Origin: Annona cherimola
Taxonomy: Eukaryota; Streptophyta; Magnoliopsida; Magnoliales; Annonaceae
Assembly: GCA_030490835.1 (NCBI GenBank)
Contig: CM059971.1
Coordinates: forward strand, 2,612,545-2,676,544
Reading direction: 5' to 3'
Length of the DNA: 64,000 nt
How positions within the stretch are numbered: position 1 is the first letter of the stretch; every line of letters starts with the position of its first letter. The notes below the pieces were generated by a model that worked only from the letters and a program-made list of their open reading frames with translations, did no database searches and was not told where the DNA came from. Below are positions 54,828-64,000 of the stretch, in pieces. Made by a program: the position numbers and the translations under genes.

Positions 54828-56049
54828 GTGAATGAAGCGTGTCACACTTCATATGAAGGTGGCATGATATTTTGATTTTTAACTTCAATCGAGAGCCAAC
54901 ATTGGCTAATCCTTGCTAGTTCCTAAGATTATGCACATCTCATCTCCAAGTCGTCTCTCGTGTTGAACATTAGAGGCTCTATCCTTTATCTTTTCTTTGA
55001 ATTTACTTGTGTTCTAGTTTTATTTTCTACCGCTTCATCTTAATCATCTTTGAAATCTCAAAGTTTCCTCTTCTTCAATTTTTCTTCAAATTTGATCTTA
55101 AAACTGCCTCGTCTTTAAATCCGCTTTGGTTTTTGATTTTGTTTCTTTAAATATATAAGTTTTGGTTTAACTCTATTTTCATATTGTTGACATGTTACTT
55201 CTTTATTCTAATAAATTTTTGTTAAACTTGCAATGCGTATAACATATTTAATTGACTAGAATTTGTTAAAAAAATATGGAATAGCGACTGATGCAGCTGT
55301 TTGGAATAGATTTAGCGGCATGTTTATTCTTGCTCATGATTTTTTAACTGTTTATAATGGTTGAATATTTAGATAGTTTCTTACCGTTATTTAGAATTGA
55401 TTTGGCAACATGTTTATTCTTGCTTATGATTTTTTAACTATTTGTGATGGATGATTTTCTTATATATGTTGGCAGCATATTTTGACATTTTTTAGTAGAA
55501 TCGATTTAGAACTAGAATTGGAATTGCCTAGGCCCTAAGAAAATACTTGACTTGACCCAGCTAAAAATGTGATATAGCTGGGGCTTTTTAAAATATAGTG
55601 AGGGTAGGGTCCAAACCTTACTTGGAACTACCCAACCTAAGTTATACCCATATTCGTTTCATTATATAGCTCTTATATTTTTTTTAGTAACTAACTTTTT
55701 GTGCTTGGATGGCAATACACATGCAATCAGATAAATCGAATAATTTTTTTATGATTTATTTTTATAATATCACACATATTTTGTTATATTCAAATCTAAT
55801 TCACCCAATTCGCCTTCTTCTACACATAATTACCAATAATATACATTAGCAGGAGAGGACACAAGCACTCCTCAAATAGGAAACATAATGCTCCAAGCTA
55901 AAATCAAAACTTTAATCATTTAGACACAAGTCAGAACTTTCACTAACCTGGTTATACCCTTATTGACAAAGTGAAGAACTTTCAAGTATTAGCTACATGC
56001 ATCTTGATAATTAACATCCTAGGTTTTTAAATATTTTTTTAAATTCATT
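54828..56049. other. Intergenic, with a 91-bp tandem duplication at 55304-55455
   Basis: No gene is seen. GAATAGATTTAGCGGCATG (55304) and GAATTGATTTGGCAACATG (55395) start two copies sharing TGTTTATTCTTGCT(C/T)ATGATTTTTTAACT. The rest is AT-rich. Confidence 0.6.
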
Positions 56050-56054
56050 CTTTT

Positions 56055-59000
56055 GTGATACCTAGGACATTTTGAAACTAATGAATGTAAATTAGAAATT
56101 TAATGATTATTAATTATATGCTTTGAGCTGGATGGATGAGATTAGGGCAAATGACTAAGCAAGGTGATTAAGTTAATCACCCTCGTTCAATTTAGATTAA
56201 TGTGCATAAGAATAAAAATATGGTGTAGGAAATGATGAGTTGGCATATTATTAAATTTCAAATATCCATGTTATTTTGTTAATAATTATTGGGTAAATTA
56301 GGTTATTGCTTGATTGGCATGAAATTTGGAAAGTAAACTTATTATAACATACTCTACCTTATGAATGGTGTGGATTATGATAATCATGATTAGAATATGG
56401 TGATAATAACTAAATTTTATAAAATTTCATGAGATATTTTCACATGTTTATTTCTTGATCTAGGATGATCCTTTTGAGGTTAAATTTTTTATGAATGGTT
56501 AAAACAAAGTGTTTTACAATATGGATGGATTTGATTAAGTTAAATGTCACGGGAAGATGCTAAACCATATATGGTTAAAAACCATTGACTTTTTACTTTT
56601 AAAAAGTGGATTATAATTAATGAAAAGTTAAGGCAATTAATGGCTGAATGTGACGTATCTTAAGGAGGTATTTTTGGGCAAAATTTCTTTAAATAAAAAT
56701 GGAAAAAATCCACTAAATTGTAGCTACATCTGGACATGATAAACCTAGGGAAATGGGTAGCAGTCAACAGTGGAGATAAGGGGCAGATGCACGGTCTAGA
56801 TGGAGGTAGAAAATGTGATGATTTGATGATAAGGGTGTATCTATATGGACAGCTGGTTGGACCAAAATTGTGCAGCAATTAAAGTAAAAAAAATATTAAA
56901 AATTAGGAATTAATCGGTAGCATGATGGGGTTGATTTCAGCCTTTTACAAAAGGGACAAAGGGGCTGCCATAGGACGTCTTGGACAGCAACATTGAGAGG
57001 AAAAAAATAATCCAGCAAGGGACGTACAACTAAGGAGGAAGAAAGGAAGCAAGAAGAAGAAGAAGAAGAAGAAGAAGAAGAAGAAAATTCAACTAGGGCA
57101 AGGAGGAAGCAACAACAACATCATAAGTAGGTGACCTATACCTATTTTGATTTTTGTAATTAAGAAGGTTTCCTTACTCAAGTGATGTCTCACAGAATGG
57201 GTTCATTTATGAGCATTAAATGGATGGTTTACACAACCCATAATATGTCCAATAAATGTCAAATGAGTAGAGAGTTTCAAATTATGTATTAAAGAAGTGA
57301 TATGAATGATTTAAGGTTGCATTGAATAAGGTAACCATGCTGAAATTTAATTTAATTCCAGAAATATACATCTGTTTTGATAACTTATTATGTATTGATT
57401 AGTTGAGTTGTTTTGGTGTTTAATTGATGTAATTTCAAGCTTACATAATGATCCATAATTGGGTAGAATTATAGATTGGTAACTCAGTAAATTTTCATCT
57501 ATTTTAGGTGGAAACGATACTTGATTAAACAAGAATGTATGTGGTAATTATAAGGGCAAAATACATCACCTATGGAATGATTAAGGGACACCCAAACTAT
57601 TTAGGGTGAGAACAAAATTCTGTTTTATACACATATGTTGATGGGATGTCCAATAATAGGTGGAAAAAATTCTGTTTTAAACAAACGAGTTAAGGAACTT
57701 CAATTGCCTAGTTGTATCCTAATTAATGTGTAAATGAATTTCTAATAGAAAAATTCTATTTGATGCCAACTTGATTATCATATAATATATGTGTAACTAA
57801 AGGGTGCAAATAAAAAGTATTGATAATAAAGGTAATGGTCGATAATAGTATTGCATGTATACTTAGCTAAAGTGCAAAAATAAAATAGAAATGTAGTAAA
57901 ATGAGGAAATATAGGGCTGTTTTGAGGAAAATTATAAAATTTCAGAAATTTGAGGTTAAATTAGTAGCCCTAACTTATAAACAAAGTCTTGAATGAATAC
58001 CCAAGATGACATGCAAAGTATGGGTGTTGAATGATAAACGGGAAGTGTTAAATTCCAATATGTTAAGTTAAACTTAATTATTATAAATGAACTTAAAAAT
58101 TTACCCTAAACAAGGGTATCAAAATGAAAAGAATGGTTATGATTGGAGTCATAAGTTACACCAATATGTGAATAAGAAAAGATGATACCAAACTCGAAGA
58201 AAAGAATGGTTTAAGTTAGCCTGCTATAAACTCATTTGGATTGGAAAACCTTAAGTCATGCAAGCATTTATAATCTTATGCATATGGATAAGATATCGTT
58301 TTTATTTATATAGGCAAAGGCGAAGAGAAGGTAGAAAAAAAAAATTGAAGCTATCACATGTAAGCAAGAAAAACTTTTGAAAAGTTGTTTCTCAATTGTT
58401 GATAATAAATTGCAACTTGTTTTATTTACAAGCTTTTGAAATTATTTAAGCATGACCACTCTAATGAATATCTGCTTCATTAAAATTGTGTTGGAAATTA
58501 TGGTTCAACTTGTCTATCTTTAAAAATCATGCTAGCATGTCTATGATCATGATGCACAAGAAATTTGGTCCACTTTAGAGGTATAAGCGGACTGGTTCTC
58601 CCCCTCTAGTGTGACTAAGTCGCTAACATAAGCCAATGGCCGGTGACGCTCTCCCTGAAATGGGAGCAGGATGATACGATAGACGCCTGGCTAGCGTACT
58701 ATCAGTATGATATTCGTATCATGTTGATAATAATGAATTGACATTATTTATGAAATGCCCATGTTGGGTACGAATTTTCTATTTAAAAATTTTTATACAA
58801 ATTTTTTTTTTCTGAAAATGATGTAGTTTGCTTATTGAGTTAGTACTCATGTTTTGTTTTCCAAACCCAAAACAGGTACAAGAAGATTTCAGAGAAAATG
58901 AACAGGTTTAACTGAAGAAATATGATTCCTGTATTCTATTGTATGCATCTACATGAATGGCTAAACCCTTTGGAAGTGATGTTCGTGGGTATGTTTATCT

Positions 59001-59386
59001 TTTGTGAAATTAAACATCTTTGATGTGATATGTGTGATTGGAATAGACTTTGACATGAAAAGATTGAATGGTTGTCTGTATGTATGAATTTGATGTGACA
59101 AGAATGATATAAAATTTTAAAAATGTATGATCAGAATGATGTAATGGGATTAATTGATGGGAGTAAAATGTCAGTATATGTTGATAGTAAAGGTGAATAA
59201 ATTTCAAGGCATAAATAACTATGTTGCCATGATGTAAATTTGTAATGGAATGAATCATTGATGTATGTTTATGTTGTAAATAAAAACAAATCCCACCGCA
59301 TGATCATATGAACAATCCTGCCTGCATTTACCAATCAATAAACGATCCTGGAGTAAGGTTCCAGCGCCTTGGGTTGGGGCGCTTCA
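56055..59386 (+). mobile_element. Probable solo LTR, 3.3 kb, Ty3/gypsy type
   Basis: Starts GTGATACCTAGGACATTTTG and ends GGTTGGGGCGCTTCA. Direct 5-bp flanks CTTTT lie at 56050-56054 and 59387-59391. Near the right end is the LTR motif seen elsewhere here (TTGCTTATTGAGTTAGTACT then CCAAACCCAAAACAGGTACA, 58830-58880). Also inside: (AAG)12 at 57051-57086 and a GC-richer stretch at 58590-58700. No primer-binding site or coding domain follows, so it looks like a solo LTR. The 5-bp flank is T-rich and weak, so the edges are provisional. Confidence 0.5.
57051..57086. repeat. (AAG)12 microsatellite
   Basis: Twelve AAG units within the probable solo LTR. Confidence 0.9.
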
Positions 59387-59391
59387 CTTTT

Positions 59392-61640
59392 TTACTATTT
59401 CCTTTTTTTTATTGTAAATTTATCATCTTTGTCTTTCTTTTAATTCCCACTTGTCCGTCCGTTTTTCCTCAAATTCTTAATTTCTAAGAGAAAGTGGATA
59501 ATCATCCTTCAAAATTCAAAGTGGGTATAAGATGGATATAGAAGTAACCACTTTAAATGTAAGGTCACATTGTAGAAGATTCATGCTAGTCGTCTGCATG
59601 TAATATCTTGATTCTTTACTTGATGTGTATTTGAGAGTGTGCTTGAAAACTAAAGCATTGTATTAAAGCAATTGTGTTAAAAAGTTGTGACCAACAACTA
59701 TCTATTTAAGGTGATTTTTATATTAACTAAATGTATATTAACATACATAATGTGTGGCTTAGATTTACTAAAAGTTTTGTAATTTTAAAAAAAAATTTAC
59801 ACTCATTCTTCTAATATTTTTAAATATATGCAGGCAGATTTGCAATAAATTTCATATCATAGAGATAATTAAAATTTCCTTAGAAGTTTATAGATTTGAG
59901 CTCAAAAGCTATTGTCGAAATGTTTACTTATAGTGTTAATTTCTCGAGTTTCTAAATTCTACTTTCTTCTAGTGAATAGTAATGAACGAATATAATAAAT
60001 TATTCATACTTAATTCTTTCAAAAAAAAATTATCCGTATTTAATTACTGAGTCTATTTTATAAAAACCCTAAACCAAATCAATGACCTGGATAGAAGTCT
60101 CTTTAATCTTTCATCCAAGGTAGAAGTAATGAAGTATCCATGATGGATGCTAATGCAATCACCTCAATGACATTGCTTATCATCGTTTATCCAATAATTT
60201 AATCATTTAAACCTTGCTTATTGTTGTTGTCATAAGCTATTTCCCACTTAAGTACATCAGTCGTATAGATTCCACTATGCCATTCTTGATAATCAATAAT
60301 TAAAATTTCAATAATCTTTAAATTTTTCGCATCTTATTTAATTACTTCCATTTACTTATTTAATTGTTTAATTATTATGTCATGGCGTGTATATAATACT
60401 AATAAAAAAAGTTAGTTGGATAGTGAAATGTACACATACAAATTATTGTAAATTTGTATAACATGGGGAAGTCATAATTTTTGTATTTTTTCCAAATTGC
60501 AAATTGGATATCATGTTTTTAATATTTGCGAATTAAACCTGTAACTTTTGCACTTTTTTGCAAAATAATCAACTCTAAAGGCATTTTAGCATTTACCATT
60601 AGCCAGCAGGAAGGTGGTCGGTGGTGCATTCTTTAAAAAAATATTTGTTGAATATATATACTTTGTGTAGTCTATGCACGCATTATTATAATTCGATTAG
60701 AGCCATATGGTTAGCATCAGTGGGACTATTCGGGGAAATGCTTCTCCTTTGTTTTCTTTCGTTTTTTTTTAATTTTTTATGCGGGTGGCCTTTTCGTAAG
60801 TTCTCCAATATTCCAACTCCACGCACTTTAAGTGGGAGAAACTTGCGGACAATGACAATCATATAGAAAAAGAGCACGCTAGTCAGCTATGGCTTGCTAG
60901 ATATTTTATTTATAAGTTCCTCAGTTATTCAGAACCTTCATTTGCTTAATTGTACAGTAGACCACTGTCTGTTGACTAGCAGACCAAAACCGCTTTCATT
61001 AGCTAAACATGACCTCTGGCTATAGCCTTCAATTCAAATTGATTTAACAGAGAAGACCCATCAGGATTCAGGACTGCTTTTTCTGAACACAAAGACTCTT
61101 AAGATGGCTATTGATCTTGAAACTACGAATAGATTGAGGCCCCGATTCATTTTCGTATAGGGGTTTGCATGTAGGTCTTTCAAGTTCTTTTAAAATTTCC
61201 ACTTTCAGTTCCTAAGTTTTATATTTACAACAGATGGCTTACAGTTTTGGGAATGTATAGTTTTGGTTCCTTTACTAAAGTGAAACCCTACAACTTTTTT
61301 ACTTAAAACGAGCAAAGTGCCATTCTTTTAATCGTGTTCAAACATTAATAGAATGCCTTTAAGATTTTTGGGGACAATTTTAAGGATTTTTTGCTAGCAA
61401 AATATTTGCAAAAATATGAAAAGTGTATTTTGGTAATTTTGAACTAAAAATTATTAGTTTTAGGGTTTTATATTAGTGAAGGGAACAAAGTTATACCTTT
61501 CAAAATTTCAAACTATTTTAAGAAACTTGAGGGACTTATAAAATTCCTTGTTTTTCATTGCCCATCTTGTCATTGGGGAAAAATTTTCTCATTGGACCAT
61601 TCTTTTTGCATGCATTTTAGCCAAATTCAATGTTGTTTGA
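59392..61640. other. AT-rich intergenic DNA, no gene seen
   Basis: I recognise no gene or well-bounded repeat. Around 61160-61560 are stretches about equally T- and A-rich with inverted similarity (TTTAGTTCCTAAGTTT and AAACTTGAGGGACTTA types) that may be an old fold-back element. Confidence 0.35.
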
Positions 61641-61649
61641 AAATATACA

Positions 61650-61790
61650 GATGGCTGATGCCCCACTAGGGTGACAGCCTGGTGGTAACCCCATAGTCAG
61701 CCACAGTATCGACGACCTGATGTAGATTCTACTCATGGTGGCATCAAAGTCTCTCGGTTATCTAGGAGTGTCCTCCAATTAGGAAAAAAT
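61650..61790 (+). repeat. SINE-like fragment
   Basis: AGCCTGGTGGTAACCCC resembles a Pol III A box. The stretch is GC-richer than its surroundings and ends in GGAAAAAATAAG. There is no clean B box or target duplication, so this is weak. Confidence 0.3.
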
Positions 61791-61913
61791 AAGATATTAT
61801 TAAATATTAGTTAGAATGTTTTAAATAATTTGTAAGAATTTTTCAGAAGTTATTTAATTTGTAAGATAAAATCAATATGATTCTAAGAATTCACATCCAT
61901 AAAAAAGACAGAT

Positions 61914-62187
61914 GGGGATGTTTGGGAAGATGCATGTGTGGGGTGGGAAGGGAGAAAGTGGGGGCATAGTTCCCTAAATCAATCATTAATCCATTTAACA
62001 ATCTTATTTTTTCAATTTTATCCCTATATTCTAATAAATTTTCCTACCACCTATTATTTAATAACCCTATTTATTCTAAATTTATTCCTATCATTTCGTA
62101 TCAATTATACATTTATCAAAATATTTTCTTTTCAAATTCTCATCATTTCCCACGTTCCCACAAATTTTCAACATCCCAAAATCTCCC
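61914..62187. repeat. Fold-back MITE of the 34653 type, within a short direct repeat
   Basis: Ends GGGGATGTTTGGGAAGATG and, reversed, GGGAGATTTTGGGATG. The interior is TTTTATCCCTATATTCTAAT and CTATTTATTCTAAATTTATT, as in the 34653 element. Outside lie two copies of a 30-odd-bp sequence (AATTCACATCCATAAAAAA at 61889 and AATACACATCCATAAAAAGA at 62221). Confidence 0.55.
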
Positions 62188-62379
62188 TTAATCTGTAATA
62201 CAAAGTTGAGATGATTGTAAGAATACACATCCATAAAAAGAATACAGATGGCTAATATATAAGTAAAATTTTAATTATAAACGACATCATATGCGGCAAA
62301 ATTTTAGAAGTTTCGTGAAGTATTTCAGCTATGCATGATGCCAAAACGAACCAGTACATTTTTTGTTTTTAAGTTTTAT

Positions 62380-63062
62380 ACAAAATTATTGATAACATTA
62401 AATACCTTACATTTAACCAAGGTACTAAGCAATCATTTAAGTTGGAGTTTTATGTGGACCAAACCTTAGATAAAAGTATAAACTTTAAAATTTACTTGAA
62501 TGGGATTTTTAGAAGGTCCAGATGTTTGATTTATAATATTGTAGTGTTTTTAATAAGGGTCTTATTCCTATACATCTAGGTGCACTTAGCTTTGGTACAC
62601 CCATGTGTGTTTAACTTATTTTTTAATTTTTTTGAAACTTTTTTATACAACTGTTAATTTAAGTATATTTAACATATGTATTAAGGTTTACGATTTCTTA
62701 AGATTTTATAATTTTTTTTTATTTTTGATAAATTTTATTTTTTAAAATAGTAACATTTTTTGTAATTTTAATACATATGTTAAATATACTTAGATTAACA
62801 GTCGTGTAAAAAATGTTCAAAATAAGTAATAAAAAACAAGTTAAATACACCTGGGTACACCATGTCTAAGTGCACCCGGGTGCATTTAATCGTATCTTTT
62901 TTAATAAATGAATCAGTATATTTTTCATGTTCATATCTTATATTAATGATTATACAAAATCCAATTTATCGATCGTATTTAACACCATACATTTAACCAA
63001 GGTACTAAACAATCGTTTAAATTGGAGCTTTTTGTGGACCAAACCTTCAATAAAAGTATAAA
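62380..63062. repeat. About 100-bp direct repeat, 580 bp apart, flanking a MITE
   Basis: ACATTTAACCAAGGTACTAA(G/A)CAATC with TGTGGACCAAACCTT occurs at 62409-62482 and again at 62989-63062 in the same orientation. The MITE at 62568-62893 lies between them. This is a local tandem duplication. Confidence 0.75.
62568..62893. repeat. Palindromic-core MITE with GGTGCAC ends and about 110-bp inverted arms
   Basis: Left arm TACATCTAGGTGCACTTAGC onward matches the right arm reversed (TGCACCCGGGTGCACTTAGA onward) through TTTAAGTATATTTAACATATGTATTAA against TCTAAGTATATTTAACATATGTATTAA. About 326 bp, no coding sequence. One of the best-preserved members of its subgroup. Confidence 0.75.
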
Positions 63063-64000
63063 ATGTTGGTCACATGCAATGAGTAGTTAGAAAAAAATTT
63101 CTATGAAAGCATGAATCAAGCACAAAGGTAAATCATAAATCTAAGACCCAAATCATAAAGACAAAAACATATACAGTAGTTTGGTCAATCATATACTTCT
63201 TTCATTTTCAAAGTATGCAAACTTGAGTTTCACTAATCAACTTTAACACACATATTACAATGGTATAACTAGTTCAACTATCTTTTGGATTAATACTAAG
63301 CTCCAGATAGGCTAAAAAAAAAATCAATATATTGATTTGATTTTCTTTTAATTCGATCATCATTTACACCAAGATAATATAACAAATAAAAATTAAACCA
63401 ATTTAACATATCGGTAAGAGCAGCAACATTTCAATTTAATAGCAACTTGTGGCTTTGAATCTTAGCAGTAACATCTTCACAAATCAATAACTTTATATTG
63501 CATTTAACTTTTCACCAAAAGCAATCTTAAAAGGAACAATTTGAATTCACATTTGCACTCTCGTTTCATACCTTCAAGTCTTCCACAAAGCTCCTTTTAT
63601 AGGTACAAAATTTCCTTTTAGCCCAAAAAGTTGACCTTTTTAGGCACCCTATCAAGATAAAGTAGTTTTGGTACTACACTAATCTAATGTGAAACATATG
63701 ATATTTCTCGTATTTCGCTAAAATCGAATTTTGAGGGAAAAACATATTACAAATTATTAATATCCACACAAATCCTTCATAATTGAACATCTCAAGAGTA
63801 TATATGGCATATTTTATTTACAATTTTAAAATTTCGAAACGTATTTTTATAAAATTCCATTATCAATATAAACACAAATATCCAACTCAAAGCTACTGCT
63901 CGAGAGCATTATAACACAAGTAAAAATGTAATTTCACATAGACACCATGTTTATTTCAATCTCACATCTTGTAAAAGAGCATAAATCAATTTCAACCATA
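63063..64000. other. AT-rich DNA to the right edge, no gene seen
   Basis: Nothing is recognised on either strand. Confidence 0.4.

Overview
This window is nuclear DNA from a flowering plant. The main clues are a GC-rich single-exon cytidine deaminase set in very AT-rich flanks, plant tetraspanin and bHLH genes with GT-AG introns, and a dense load of small inverted-repeat transposons, SINEs, LTR fragments and LINE remains. The GC-rich first exons and the large repeat-filled intron fit a non-grass monocot or another early-branching angiosperm. I cannot name the species. A run of exactly 100 Ns shows this is a draft scaffold.

Layout. 1-1680: broken LINE on the minus strand. 3033-4254: promoter and single-exon cytidine deaminase (+). 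4255-14590: intergenic, with palindromic MITEs, an 86-bp minisatellite, a tandem duplication and a hAT-type element. 14594-26874: a two-exon tetraspanin (-) split by an 11.47-kb intron full of MITEs. 26875-44890: intergenic, with decayed Ty3/gypsy LTR and gag pieces, two SINEs with target-site duplications, and several fold-back elements. 44894-47113: a bHLH041-like transcription factor (-), seven exons seen, one of 15 bp, with the expected last exon not found. 48452-54087: a young segmental duplication array (copies A, B, C) ending in the assembly gap. 54188-64000: more MITEs, a probable 3.3-kb solo LTR and unassigned AT-rich DNA.

The three genes have unrelated jobs (pyrimidine salvage, membrane scaffold, transcription) and show no sign of working as a unit. 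The notable material is in the repeats. About 20 elements share a palindromic core around the motif CAAGTTTTACCATTTTT but have different outer ends. Copies A and B of the duplication act as empty-site controls for each other's insertions. One element family in the array has captured its own flanking DNA in its central loop. Repeat boundaries and exon joins were read by eye. Positions given to the base rest on visible TSDs or splice sites; others are approximate.
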